From: Struthio camelus | Lineage: Eukaryota > Chordata > Aves > Struthioniformes > Struthionidae | Reading direction: 5' to 3' | Length of the DNA stretch: 64,000 nucleotides | NCBI RefSeq assembly: GCF_040807025.1 | Contig: NC_090946.1 | Span: 79,420,641-79,484,640 of the forward strand | Shown: positions 1-13,200 of the stretch, in pieces | Layout: each line of letters begins with the position of its first letter | How positions within the stretch are numbered: the stretch's first letter is position 1 | Notes under the pieces: model-generated | Databases searched by the model: none | The model's input: the letters and a program-made list of their open reading frames with translations, nothing else | What the model was told of the DNA's origin: nothing | Made by a program: the position numbers and the translations under genes

Positions 1-3000
1 CTAAGTGACTTCTAATGATAAAATAACCTTTCCCTCCCCTCCCCACCAGGACATGCAGTGATAATACAAGAAAGATTTTGTACATTGTTTAGCTTACACA
101 GCCATCTGGCACTTCTGCATTTCAGTAGCCTTGAACATTGAAAAAACAATAGATAAACAGTCCTATCTTATCAGCAACCTGGAGAAGTTTAACTCCGTCA
201 GAGTACATAGGATTAACCAAGTCACTATAGCTCTTTTATGGTTTCCATCTTCATTACCGATCATATTCCTCAAAGCTTTCCATTGTTGTACACTCTCAAC
301 CAGGCTGTTCCTTATCTCCTTTGTATTTGTTTTAGCTGTGAAATACTTAACTCCAGCGATGGCATCCAGCCTCCATACCGGAAGGATGCTTCTGGGGGAT
401 GGAGACACAAGAGACACACGCTGAGAAGAGGTATGCAATGTTTTAACCCAAAATACAAATTAAAAATTACTGAAAGTCCTGTCTATGCTAGGGGAAAGGA
501 TGCTCTTTTCAAATGGGAACTCAAAGCTCCTGGCCTAACTCAGTTACCAGCCTATTTGACACTGATGAACTATCACCTAATACCACTCTACTAAGCAGCC
601 TCTTCACCTGCTGTTGCTAAAGGGGATAAAAATATATCTTACTTAGAGTATCCACTCCAAACAATCCCCGGAAAAAAAGCATTAAGTTGGTCTCAACTCA
701 AAAATGGTTTATGGTTGAATCCAGCATTTGTTCTGGGATTAATTCCTGCTCCCCTCCTCCCCATGGCGGAGAACCATGAAGGTTTGAGCCTGTTGGAAAC
801 AGATGTGATTTCCTTAAGACTGTGACCTAGTCTGGGAACCATGAAAACCGCTGCAGGATGTTTTACCTATCGTACTAAAGTGGATAGGGATTTTAAATCT
901 GTTACACTAGGGAGCTTTCAATGTAAATTCCTGTTTCCACACAGTAAATAACAGAGGATGTAAAGGTATACTGAGATAAAAACTCTCCAGGCTTTGTTTC
1001 CAACCACTGGTCGTATCACAAGGTTGCTATTATGCATTTTAGACTAGATCCCGTTAAAGCTGGGTGCTTACAAATGTGATGCTCTAACATCTAGCTGTTC
1101 GGTATCAGGCTGCCAGAGTGGAATGTAATACCTGGACTTGGGCACCTTGCTTCTCCATTTAAAGCCTGGAGGGTGTTAGACACCTCACAAGGGCAAGTGA
1201 AAAATCCCACACGGTGCACAGAGACCTGGTCGCAGGAAGCATCTAAAAAAGGGATATTACTAAGCTTGCCCTGCAGAGCCAGAACGTCGGTGTTTCTGTC
1301 AGCTCGGGATCCCAGGCGTACACAGGTGCGTTTCCGAGGCTACCAGGGCTTGTTGAAAGAACAGAGCCAGGTTTCCATTTTCTTCTTAACGCTGTGAGCT
1401 GCAGAGATTGCATTTGATGCGGTTCCTTGTATGTACTAAGCCGGATATTAGAGCAAACACGCCAGAAAGGGAAGGTTCTCGCCATGCTCTCTTTATCGTG
1501 GTGAGAGTCCAGACGTTATCTGCTACCTGCCTGGACGCAGCCCACAGCTGACGCCAGGAGATCAGGGTAGTGGTGCAGTGCTGCACACGCACTCATCTGC
1601 TGACAGCGGCTTTTCTCGAACGCTCAGAAAGTGGCAAGCATGTGACTCTGTGGGCTACAGCTTTACAATTCCGTTTGCGCGAAAGGTCACCAAAAATATA
1701 TTCAGAAATGCTAATTATTTCAGAGCACAGTTTGGGGATGGATTCCCCTACACACTCTGTATTGCCCTCCAGTAGGGTGCATTTATGCAGGGATAGGGAG
1801 AATTACCCTTAAAATGAACAATATCCCATGTGAATGAATTCAAGGAAGAGTAGGAAGAGCAAGTGAGCAGATTTCCACATAGTCTTGGTACAAAATGTAT
1901 CTGGTAATGACAGTTATATTGTCAAGAAACAGTTGAATCCAAATGGGTTCTCAAAGCTCCAGTGGCTAAGATAAAGGCATAATATCATATTATCATCAGG
2001 AGTGGATGAAAATGACACATTTAATCTTTCAGGCATGTATAATATCTGTAAGGGATAATGACTTTATACATTCACGTTGCCTGTTTATCTATATTAAACA
2101 GTAACGTGTTTATTCCTCTTAACAATAAAATCAGTAGCAGTCATAAATTGGGCTGAAAAAAATATTACTGCTGTGGTTTATTTTAAAGTGACATTGGAAT
2201 TCTTTACAATCAGGGCATTGCTCAAATACAAAAAAACCCTTGCAGTGACCTAGATAGTGTTACTGGAAGGTGTAATCGCAGGATGTTAAGTAAACCCATT
2301 CTGGCTTTAACCTAGCTAGCTCCGGTAACAATACTAGCGAAGATGCGTGGCAGAGCCTCGGCTGGTCGAGACCCCAGCCAGGCACTCGGGTTACTTGCCG
2401 GCGTTGAAGTCTGAAGTCCTGCTGTGTTATCACTGATGTTGTTATTTGAGCCAGTTAGATTAAAGCCTAGGCATTACTGCCGTCACGCTCCCTAAATTCA
2501 GGATCAACAGCCACACGAGTGGAAATCAGCACAGCGAAGGTTTCAGGCTATGCACCCTGAGGAGCAAACAAGGGTTGTTTCAATGGACAGGGATTCCTCA
2601 GATTCGGGCACAGAATAAGGGAGAAAAAAGGATTTTTGGTTGGAAGGAAGACACTTCCAAACTCGTTTTTTTCTGAAACTGTTGGTTTTAGCATGACCCA
2701 AATTAATTGGACCGTATCCTGATATCCTAAGGTAGAACTGTTGAAAGCCCTCCAATTCCACTGATTCAGGGAAAAAAAGGGAGAGTAACAAAAAGCAGCA
2801 AACCCACCGAACCTTCATCGCCTTGGACTAAGTGGGCAGACTGGTCAGATCCCTACAAATACCAACTACCGTAGCTCTGCTGTTTAACTGGACTTTTTTG
2901 GGTACCATTGGGGAATGCGGCGCAACGGCTGCCAATAAACAGGTCCACGCTAATCTTTTATTGTCTTATAAGACGTTAATGATTTGAGCATGCGTTGGGA

Positions 3001-3660
3001 TTCTCCAGGTTTCCAAACCTTTGCCATCTGCCGACGCAGGGAGATGGAGGGTGACGTTTCTTCGACTGCTCAATTTTCTGATGCACGGAGCCAACCTTAC
3101 ATGACGCAACGATGTTCCCCACAGTGAGAAACCGTTCCGCGCCCTGACTGAATGGTCTTTAATAGCCTTTTTTGGTTGTTTGCTTTCTTCATCCTCTGTG
3201 ATCATGTGCATATGAAAATGCACTGACAATTTAGAAATTAATAGCTCGCTGCTCTTCAAAGCCTCGTAGAGCTTTCCCCTGATTTGAAAGCGGGCGTTAC
3301 GAAGCACACTGCAATGCTGTACCGAGCTCCTGCATTTTCACACTGCTTGCAGGGGAGGGTTGCCCTCTCCTCCTCCTTCCTTGGCCATTATGCCTACTGC
3401 TTAGCAGTTTCCTGTTTGGCTATAGCCTTTTTTTTTTTTTTAAACACGCTGTCTACATTTTTGCAGTGCCACCAAGTGGCTGGCTTTTGCACTAACATTT
3501 TTGCATTTTATTTATTTATCTTGCAGATTTTTTATAAACCAAAAAAACCCCAATCTTCCACAAGTCACCTCTGCAAAGCAGAGAGTCGGTATGATGCAAG
3601 TACAGCAGGAAACAGGGGATGCGAGCGTTTGGGCACATAAGGTGCAAGTATTAAATGTGG
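1..3660. other. Left flank, no gene recognised
   Basis: AT-rich DNA with only short open frames (all under 120 codons, overlapping on both strands, no family recognised). There is a T-run near 3429-3442. By synteny with other amniotes the next gene to the left should be FBXO34, but no F-box-like exon is visible here. I see nothing I can support as a gene, RNA or mobile element. Confidence 0.5.
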
Positions 3661-3778
3661 AGGGTGCGTAATATGCTGTAACCGCCAGCCAAGGCTTTTC
3701 GACCCCGCCGCGCCACCGTACAGCGGGGAGCCGCGCCCCCGGGAAAGCCAGGCCGCGCGCAGGCCCCTCCCCGCACAC

Positions 3779-3940
3779 CCAATGAGCGGCAAGCGGGTGG
3801 GAAGGAATTTCAGAGCAGCCAATGGGAACCAAGCACGGCCGATGCCGGCGACCAATAAACAACCCGCTCCGGGTTTGCCAATCAACGGCCGGCTGGGAAG
3901 GGACCAATGGGAACCCGCGGGCAGGCCGGGGCTGGCCAAT
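3779..3940 (+). promoter_or_regulatory. Array of six CCAAT boxes (NF-Y type)
   Basis: CCAAT occurs in the same orientation at 3779, 3819, 3852, 3878, 3904 and 3936. Start-to-start spacings are 40, 33, 26, 26 and 32 bp, close to the roughly 30-bp spacing typical of NF-Y arrays in G2/M promoters. Each box sits in a slightly different context (CCAATGAG, CCAATGGG, CCAATAAA, CCAATCAA), so this looks like convergence or old duplication and not a recent tandem repeat. NF-Y binding is inferred. Confidence 0.8.
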
Positions 3941-3958
3941 GAGCGTCGTCAGGTGAGA

Positions 3959-3964
3959 TTTGAA
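3959..3964 (+). promoter_or_regulatory. CHR element TTTGAA
   Basis: TTTGAA, the canonical cell-cycle genes homology region, lies 18 bp after the last CCAAT box and just upstream of the presumed start site. In known late cell-cycle genes the CHR binds the DREAM complex in G0/G1 and MMB/FOXM1 in G2/M. No clear CDE is seen at the usual 4-nt distance upstream. Function here is inferred from position and from the nature of the downstream gene. Confidence 0.65.
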
Positions 3965-3984
3965 AGTGAGCCGCGGCGGTAGTA

Positions 3985-4050
3985 GCGGCGCAGGGTGGGG
4001 CGGGGCAGCGGCGGCTGAGGAGAGCGGGAGCGGCGGGGGGGCCGCCGCAG
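3985..4050 (+). other. DLGAP5: DLGAP5 exon 1, non-coding (5' end uncertain)
   Basis: A GC-rich leader ends at GCCGCAG followed by the donor GTACGG at 4051. No ATG precedes it in the exon. The transcription start is not visible directly; I place it shortly after the CHR element. Confidence 0.5.
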
Positions 4051-6953
4051 GTACGGCGGGGCCGGGGGGCGCGTGAGGGGAGGTGACGGCTTTAGAGCAG
4101 CCCCAAGGAGTTCGGGGGGCGGGCGGGAGGTCTCAGCTGTTCCCGGCGGCTCCTTCTGGGAAGCACCGGGTCCTTCCGCGCCGCCAGCAGCCGCTTCGCC
4201 CAGCCCCTAAACCTGCCCAGTTTTCTTCCTTGAAAAACACCTGTGCTGCCCGCGGCCTCGGCTCTAGGTTGGTGCCCTTCCGGCTAGAGCGGGAACTACT
4301 CGCCGCTTTGTTTTTCCTGTGCAAACTATTCTTTCGGTTCTTTCCTCTCCCTGTTTTGTTTTTGGGTTTTTTTTGTTTATTTTTTTTTAAGTCCTATAAA
4401 TCTTCAACTTCAGTTCTCAGTCTTTCCATATAAGCCCCCCGTCCCTTTCCTGCTACTAATCTTTGCTTGCCTTTGTTCTAGTTTAAATTTAATTTTTCTG
4501 GGGTGAGGTGCTGCTCAGAAACCATAACCGGAAAAGAAGAGGAGATGGGTCTTTTGGTCCCGAATACCAAACGACGGTTAGAGAAAAAGCTTTTAGTCCT
4601 GAGCATGTCATTGGTTTGTGACGAGCCCAGAGAGACCACGGCTCATCTCTTGTGTAGTATTACTTTTGTGGACTTGGGTCGTGAGCTGATGATGCATGTT
4701 ATGAAAAAAAGCAGGAAACTCCCTCTACCTCTGTTTTCTTTTCAGGTTTCAGTTGAATTCTTCTGGAGAATTACTTACTGTGAAAGGTAGATCACTTGCT
4801 CTTGAGGCTTATCAGGGGCAGAAGGACTTAGGTGGGTCTTTACTATAACAGCTAAGAAAATATTGTGGTGCGTATTTAACACTTTGGGGGAGGGGGGGAA
4901 TATTCTGTAAATGTATTGTATTTATCAAAATTTAAGGTAAATGCAGCTTTCTGTAAGCTTTTCTGATAGAAAGCTGGGTATATTCAATGAATATGGGTTA
5001 TGTTACCTTCCTCCAAGGCACTGATTTGCAAACTTGTACAAGCACTCTGAAAGGGCCTTTGCTATGCTAGGAGCATGTTTAAGGAGTCCCAGACACAGAA
5101 TTTATCTGCAAGTCTGGCGAGGATGAGCGTTCGGAGTTGATGCCGGTTGCTGCTTTTGGGAATGATTTTTTTCCAGTGGACACAAAATTCCTGCTCCTTC
5201 TAGGAGGCAGATAGAAAGTCATTAAGAAAACCATACTGGTTTTTTGATGAATTTCCATAACACCCTTGGAACTACTACTAAAATCAGTCCAAAGATTATA
5301 TTTGGAATTCCTCAAGAATTAACCTTCCTTTTTCACCTGTGTGTGTAAACAGGGACAAGTATGACGTATGAAGTGGAGTCCAGCTAGTCTGATCGCTTGC
5401 AATCATTATTAATTAACTGTCATTAATGAATTGTTGCAAGTTGGAATGCATTAATGGATGGAATATAAGATGCTTGACACTCACAAATCGGTGGCACTGA
5501 CGTGCACATGTTCCTCTAGAATTGTGTGGAAGACATCCAGTCTCTGACTTGAGAGCTTTAAGCTGAGTTTTGCTTCTATTCCTGTTTGATAACTTACATT
5601 TCCATTGACCGTTTTCCCTCCTGCAGCGCTGAATATATTGAAAAAAGAAGCAAAACTTACCCTTTTAGATTTCTGGATCGTATATTATCACCAGTCTCTA
5701 TTCCAAGCACTTACAGATGATTGTGCGTGTACTGTTGGTGCTATGCAAATACTTGGTTCATGAATACTGCGTTGAAGTTGGCCGCAAGGAGCTGCCGCTG
5801 CCAGCAGCAGCGGTGTCTAAACAGCCTTTGTCTGTATCCCTTTGTGGGGTAGCTCAGATCCTGTCCTTTGTTGCTGTTTCTGTAGATATATGCAGCTTAA
5901 GAATACGTTACTATTTATTTTTGTCCTCTTTGTTTATTTTGGTACTCTTTCCCCCCTCTCCTCCCGCAACATTTAGAGTATTCAGTATTCAGCTAGATCT
6001 CTGGTCTTTTTCTTTGCTTGAGATGGTGGGGTTTTTTAACTAGGAGCAGATAATGAGGTTTTTGACTTTAAGAAGTCCTGTGCATCCCTATTCAAGGCTG
6101 ATCTCAACCCAGTTCTCTTCAACTTGCTGTCTTGAAATTAAGAATCTCAGTAACTGACCTGTAGTTGGCTATTTATTTTAGCTGTGTCACTATTACTTAT
6201 TCTGAGGCTGTTTTCTATAAGTAATGGAAGATGAGATTTCAAGAAGACCCTGATTAAAGTGGCAGACAAGATAAGGCCAACTACAAGAACAGAGTACTGA
6301 TTCTGTCCTCTCTCCAGGAAAAAAGCATGAACCCCCTTACCCTCAACAAGGCAGGCTTCAGTGGGATGCAGCAGGTGGAGCGTTATGCAGGGCTGTTAGC
6401 ACGATAGTGTGAACAGGCCAACTAATGCTTACATCAATTATTCCACAGGTTAAAAAAGGTAGGGAGAAATCCTATGTGAAATCAACATAATTGTATTGCA
6501 GTTGCATCCGGGAAGCTCAGTTAGGAAACAGTGCCAAGTACTCCGCATGACAAAAACGTCCTGCCCTCGGATAGGCTGTAAACTAAACGCTCAGTGGCAA
6601 TGCTGCTTCCAAGTATTGTCCTACAACTTTGTCATTTACTTGTATTTTCCATGTTAAGGAGACAAGCGTGTTGGAAACAGACTAGCCAGCCAATCCCAGG
6701 CAGTGACAAAGCCTACCCTGCTAATTCTGTGTCAGACTTGTTGCTGATTTTTAACTAAGCAGCCCCTTAGATACATAAAATATGGGGAAAAAAATGAAGA
6801 ATCATTGCTGAAACTGTGAATTATGTTTTCACTGGTACACATACAGAAATGAAAAACTGAAGTCTTTCTTTGTTAATAAAATGCAAACTCTGTTGAAAAT
6901 GGCAAAAACAGAACATGACAGCTTTTTTCCTAATCATTATGATTTTTGTGCAG
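4051..6953 (+). other. DLGAP5 intron 1
   Basis: About 2.9 kb between the leader exon and the first coding exon, moderately AT-rich, with no recognisable repeat family. One possible cassette exon, 4746-4785, is bounded by a strong pyrimidine tract plus CAG and by GAAAG/GTAGAT, but nothing else supports it. Confidence 0.5.
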
Positions 6954-7204
6954 GATAAACAAGATGGCAGCTACATCCCAGTTTGCCAGTCGATACAAAA
7001 AGGACTTAAGTACGGAAACCCTCAGAACAAAAGTTGCACGCAGGAAATCAGTGCTTCAAAAGGAGAACAGACACAAGTTATTTGAAAAGAGCAGGCAGTT
7101 TGGATTGGCAGATGTCAATGTTCAGCTATCAAAAGACAGGGAAATTTCTCAACTAAATGAGACAAGTGAAATGTGTTCTCAAGAGAACAGCCATGTGAAG
7201 CAGA
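6954..7204 (+). CDS. DLGAP5: DLGAP5 exon 2 (start codon 6964)
   Basis: Acceptor TGCAG before 6954 and donor GTGAGT at 7205. Ten leader bases precede ATG. Encodes residues 1-80 with [12 protein letters not shown] and the KEN box. Ends in phase 1. Confidence 0.93.
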
Positions 7205-10200
7205 GTGAGTAAAGGGTTGTTTTCAAGCTTTTTATTGTTACAAATTTCATTTAACAGATTTAGTAATATAATCACGGGAACCTAACTGTAGTTAGCATTT
7301 AATTTCATGTGTTTTAAGATTTAAAAAGCAATGACTACCAATTCTGCTAACTGTAAAGTAAAAAAAGAAAATAAAGTCTAATGCAGCTTTATCCTCCTTC
7401 ACTGCTCCGGTTGTGTGGATGAGGCTTTGCTATGATTTGTCTGGAGTAGTTAAAGAAGGAATGCGTTTTGCTATTAATATTTAACGGAAAGTGTCTTAAT
7501 GATAGCTTTGTTCAGGAAGTGAATAATCCTGATCTAGAATCTCTTCTAGTATATTACTGATACCTGTCATGTGTGTAAAGTACGCTTAGAAATGATTAGT
7601 GCATATTATATTTTAAAGGTTGGTAATTCTTTATACCTGCTGTTTCCTCCCAGAAAACAGGACCTGCACAAACTGAATTTTGCATCTCTAGCTTGTCTGG
7701 CTACTTACGGCCTAAGGAATTAAGTTAATCTTTAAACAGATTATTAACAAATTTCTTCAGGAATATTTTCACCTTTAGAATTTTGAAAGAGGAAAATCAC
7801 TGGAGGAAAGAATGAAATCACTATATAAGCATGTCAAATACAAAATTAATAGAAATTGCAACTTCGTTATCTTCAATACATTTTAACTTAGAGCAGGTTT
7901 TTCAGACGGACGCGTAATTCCACCTGGCTTCATTTCAAGGATTTATTCTTTCCCATAACTTCTGCCTCATTCGTTCTCCTCAGCCTGAGGCAGACTTTAC
8001 TCTTTGGTGTCTAAATCTGACCTAACCTTCAGCTTTCAATGGTGTTAAAAATGTTTTAATAGAGAAACTTGTACAAATGACTAAATAAGTATGCTTAAAG
8101 CATTAACTTTAATACTTTAACCTTGCATGTACAGTCTTTTCACTGTAAAACTGATCTGAACTTACAGTATCCGTGAGATCCAGATTTAGGGAGATGTATT
8201 TGCAAGTTGAATTTTATTTTTCAATACCCTTCTTCCAGTGGGAAGGGTTAAAACAATGCAGAGCTTTAAGCTTTTGGCGAGCTGATAGAGCACATGTATT
8301 TGTCTTATAAGACTTCAATTGAAATTTGTAAGCACAAACTCTAGACAGTGAGTCTTACGCTCTTTAACTTATCCAAGATACAAAAGTAACATACTAAGTT
8401 CTTTGAAATTTTCTGACTTGTTCATTATTGTTTGTTGAAAAATATCTTCAAGATTGTGTTAATCGTCTCTCTTCACCGTTTCTGCAGAACAGCCTACAAA
8501 TGTAGCCATGAAGAGGAATCTTGAACGTAAGGAAATGCTCCAACGCTATAAAGAGGAAAAGGAACTTAGAAAACTTAAAGAACAAAGAGAGAAAGCAAAA
8601 AAGGGCGTATTTAAAGTTGGGTTGTATAAACCTACTGCACCTGGTTTCCTTTCACTTGTACCCCAAGATCCTGTGACGGTCAAACCTAAGGAGAAGGTAA
8701 TAAGCATAACAATTAAATATCTAAAATGGAGTATATGAAATACATTATATTAACATTTATATACAACATTGTGTTATGTGAAATTAATTAAAACATTTCT
8801 ACAGTAAATGCTTTATAAATATTTTTATATTAGTTTCGTAAGGAAGATATTATATTATTCTGATTTAAGGTGAAGGCATTTGACTTGGTTAATCATGGGA
8901 CAGCTTAATGACAATAAGGGAGTAATTCGGTTTATTCTCAGTTCAAAAACTATAGTGGTTCATCACAAATGCAACAGATGAATTCTTTTAGAACTTGTCT
9001 TGTTCCAATTTAGCTCACTTGACTTTGAAAGTCTTTGAAATTACTCCCTTTATTCATTTTAACTCTCAAATGCAGTGCACGGCCATGTTGCTTTTCATAC
9101 GTTAGTCATCTTGTCTGCTCTAATAGTAATGGGGGGCACAAGGAATATGTTAACTCCTGTTTCTTTGGGAATGCTTCTAGGCAGCTCCTACTTCCTCTGG
9201 GAGGATTACTCGATCGAAGGCCAAGAATCAAGCAGAAAAAACAGTGACATCAGCTGCATCCAAGCATTCTACGGTTTGTCTTGTATATACTTCAGGGAAT
9301 AAATTGGGAGAAAAGGATGTAATTATCCTTCAGACCGTAACTTGTGGCTATATGCTTGCCTGTTGAGTGCTCTCTCTGAGCAGGCTCTTCTGGTGAGAAA
9401 GGGCGGTAAAGCTTATAGCGAGCTGATAGATCTTATTGTGCTGGCTTGAGCGTTGTGCTGAACTGAGCTACAAAGAGTTTAATAAGGTCAGTGCAAATAG
9501 GGAAGAGTTCACTGGTCTTCCAGATCACTTTTTCCATACAAAGTATTGTTGTAGTCCCCTAGGATTACAAGTAAGAGTAGAGATAGAGGTGAGACTGAAG
9601 TTATGTACTTTGTTTGAGATGCCATTATTTTTGGCTTGCGGCTCAAGAGCAGCGTTGCTGGCACAAATCCAACCTGGCCTATAGAATAAGCAGTGAATCT
9701 GGAATACAGATAATCTGTCACCAATGCAGGTTATAAGAAATCAATTCTTTTCCTGGATCACGTTCTAGCTTCAAAAAGCTGCGGGCAACACAGCAAATTA
9801 ACTACATTCTTAAATGTTTTTACAAAACAGGTGTGCTTTTGTTCTGAAAGTAGGAAAGAACACTTGTTTTTAATGTTTGACCTAAAAATATTCTTGTATG
9901 TTAAATTGTATGCCACTTAAATTATATACCTGTTTAAAGATGAGGATTGAGTTAACCCTATGGGATATCAATTTGTGACTCCTCAGAGTTTATAAAATGA
10001 CAGATCTAGTGCCCAGAACTGCAGAAATCCTATTGATTTTGTGAATTAACATTTTAATTTCACAGAGATCAAATGAAACTAAGTTTTAAAAATTCCAAAA
10101 TATTTCATATATTAATGTACACAAGATGGCCATTGCTGAACTGACTGCTTTCAAAGTGTCAGATACGGGTCTGTTGATTTTATTTTGTTGGTGAATTTCA

Positions 10201-13200
10201 TCAGCAAGAGGGTTTTTGCCTTGCGTTTTCCATACCATGCTTAGTAATATCAGTGTGTAAAACCAGTGGCTAAAAGTTGATGTTAGCATATAGCATTTTT
10301 GCAAAGTTTTGTTTCATTTTTATTTAAAGCCTTATAAGTGGAGAGCTATGTTGCTGAGATGTGATTATTGTCGGTATTGCTCATGATTAATTTTTACTGC
10401 TCAGGGTAGCATTTAAAGTCAGAAATATTTCAATGTTGGCATATTTTTTCTGTGAATCTTGGCAGTCTCTTTGTTATTCCTTGTATAAAAAAAAAACAGA
10501 GTTTCTGAGGAATTTCACCTTTTCTTGTAGGTTTGTGCCACTGGGCATAGTGCACGCTCTACACAAGCAGGACGTAAACAGATGGGTGCAGACAAAACAA
10601 CTGAAAAAGAGAAAGGTATGAATGTAGAATGATCCCTACATCCGAGTCTGCTAGGATACTCTACTGTTTTGTTCTTCTGAGTCCAATAGTTGTCAGATTA
10701 GGGGAGGGATGCAGGGAACAAGCAAGAATTTTTAGGATGACCTCATTTCTCCTGAGGGCAGCAGCTGACAGACTATGAAGCATGCTGCTCTAGCTATTGC
10801 ATATACTTATTGCCTCTGAAGGCTTTGGAAAATGGAACTTGCAGGATGCTTTATGCAGTTTTGGTTACTGATTACGCATGCCAGGAGAGGGAAAGGAAAA
10901 AGGTCAGCCAGGACTGTGTGATTGCTAACCGCCTCAGCAGCTGGAGCTGTGCAGACCTTCCTGTCTGTTGTGTTTGAGAAGAATATCGCATGTAGTAGCT
11001 GCTACTCATGTATAGTAGCATGCTCTTCATGTATAGAAGAGCAACTTTACCGGGAAAGCTTAAGGAGTACTGATACAAATCAAATACAAATTTTCCTTGG
11101 TGTTGTGAGTAGCCTGAGAAATTGGAATGAAGAGGAAGTTGACTGAATAAAGAGTAAATGCGTTCAGTGAAGCCTTCTCTCTCGCGCAAAGCTGCTGTTG
11201 TCAAGCATTAGCCGTTGTCTAATTCACAGGAAGCATTCAGCCTACAGATCTCTCACCCTTATTGCTTTGACGCCTTCCTCTCTCCTTGGTCACTTGCTTC
11301 CTTGGTCCCTTGTTGAGATATTTCCAGTTGAGACTTCTTTAAATTTGATAGTCCCAAAATAGTGTGTGAAAATTGGTGTTGTTAGAGCTCTTCTCTATTG
11401 CAGCTTCATAAGATTATGTATTGTTTTCATTGTCTTGGAGCAGAATTTAAAGCCCTTCTGATTATGACTATCCTGCATACAAGTTAGCTGCCATGTTCAT
11501 TCCTGTGTGTTATTTGTCTATCTCCAGAGTTTGCTGAAAGTGAATAAGTGATCAGTTTTGCCCAAGAACTGCTTAAATCAAGACTGTGCAGATGCATGTT
11601 GAGTAACCAAAAAGAAAATTGCTAAGTAATGGCAATTAAGTACAGAATAGCTTTAAAGGCTCGGTCTGAATGAATTTTGGTTTCCTTGTGTAACTTAACA
11701 TTGAGAAGAGTTTGGAAAAGAACAGGTTAAAGAGCCAATTGATGGAGCACATTGGCATATAATGTTAGCAGATAGGAGTCCAGACTTCTTATACACACTA
11801 ATACAACTGGGTAAATGTGACTGTGGCCTGTAGCTAGTGGTGTCCCCCAGGGGTCAGTACTGGGTCCAGTCTTGTTCAATGTATTTATTCATCAGTGAGC
11901 TGGATGAGGGCACAGAGTGCACTCTCAGCAAGGTTGCTGATGATATGAAACTGGGAGGAGTGGCTGACACACCAGAAGACTGTGCTGCCATTCAGAGGGA
12001 CCTGGACAGGCTGGAGAGCTGGGCAGAGAGGAACCTCCTGAAGTTCAGCAAAGGCAAGTGCAAGGTCCTGCACCTAGGCAGGAATAATCCCATGCACCAG
12101 GACAGGCTGGGGGTTGACCTGCTGCAAAGTGGCTCTGCCGAGAAGGACCTGGGAGTGCTGGTGGACAACAAGTGAAGCATGAGGCAGCAGTGTGCCCTTG
12201 TGGCCAAGAAGGCCAATGGTCTCCTGGGGTGCATCAGGCAGAGCGTTGCCAGCAGGTGGAGGGAGGGGATCCTGCCCCTCTCCTCAGCCCTGCTGAGGCC
12301 TCCCCTGGAGTACTGGGTCCACTTCTGGGCTCCCCAGTACAAGGGAGACATGGCGCTACTGGAGAGAGTCCAGCGGAGGGCTCCAAAGATGATGAGGGGC
12401 CTGGAGCATCTCTCCTGTGAAGAAAGGCTGTGAGAGCTGGGCCTCTTCAGCCTGGAGAAGAGAAGATTGAGAGGTGATCTCATCAATGTGTACAAGTATG
12501 TGAAGGGAGGGTGTCGAGAGGATGAGGCCAGTCTCTTCTCCGTGGTGCCCAGTGATAGGACAAGAGGCAATGGGCAGAAACTGAACCACAGGAAGTTCCA
12601 TCTGGAGATGAGGGAAAACTTCTTGACTGTGAGGGTGACAGAGCGCTGGAACAGGTTGCCCAGAGAGGTAGCGGGGTCTCCTCCGCTGGAGATATTCAAA
12701 ACCCGTCTGGACATGATCCTGGGAAATATGCTCTAGAGGACCCTGCTTGAGCAGTGGGGTTGGACTAGATGATCTTCGGAGGTCCCTTCCAACCTAAACC
12801 ATTCTGTGACTGCGTTTGGGACTAGCTGCTTTGATGAATGACAAATAATTTCCTCTGTTTTCACATTAAAAACAACCCCTTCTATATCTGACTAACTGTT
12901 GAACTTTCTGTGTGATGATTCCGTTAACTTTTTAAACCAACAACCTGTGCAACATTTGTTAGAGGAGGAGGATACCTTTGATCAGAAATTCTTTCTGATA
13001 GCACAGTGATATACATGTCTTAGGCAGATATGTCTAAGTCACGTGGAATATTTATGCCAACATAAGATATTCAGTAATTTAGAGTGAAATGACTCACGTC
13101 ACTAACTTAATTAAATCAGCAAGCAGCAAACCTTTATTTAAATACATTTCAGTCATGCCTTCAGTGAATACTGAAAAGATCGGTTATCAGTGTTTGCTAT

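Larger units (their letters stand above)
3660..4150. promoter_or_regulatory. DLGAP5: CpG-rich promoter region of DLGAP5
   Basis: Base composition changes abruptly from AT-rich to GC- and CpG-rich at about 3660 and returns to AT-rich after about 4300. The block contains a CCAAT array, a CHR element, a GC-box-like run (GGGGCGGGGC near 3997) and the predicted non-coding first exon. No TATA box is seen at a useful distance. This is the usual form of a housekeeping or cell-cycle promoter. The divergent side could also fire, but no minus-strand exon is visible. Confidence 0.8.

Noticed and set aside
3600-3980. Divergent minus-strand gene start opposite DLGAP5
   Set aside because: The 131- and 124-codon minus-strand frames here are GC-driven and overlap the CCAAT array; no conserved start or donor seen.
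4746-4785. Possible cassette leader exon in DLGAP5 intron 1
   Set aside because: Good acceptor and passable donor but only 40 nt, non-coding, and such pairs are common by chance.
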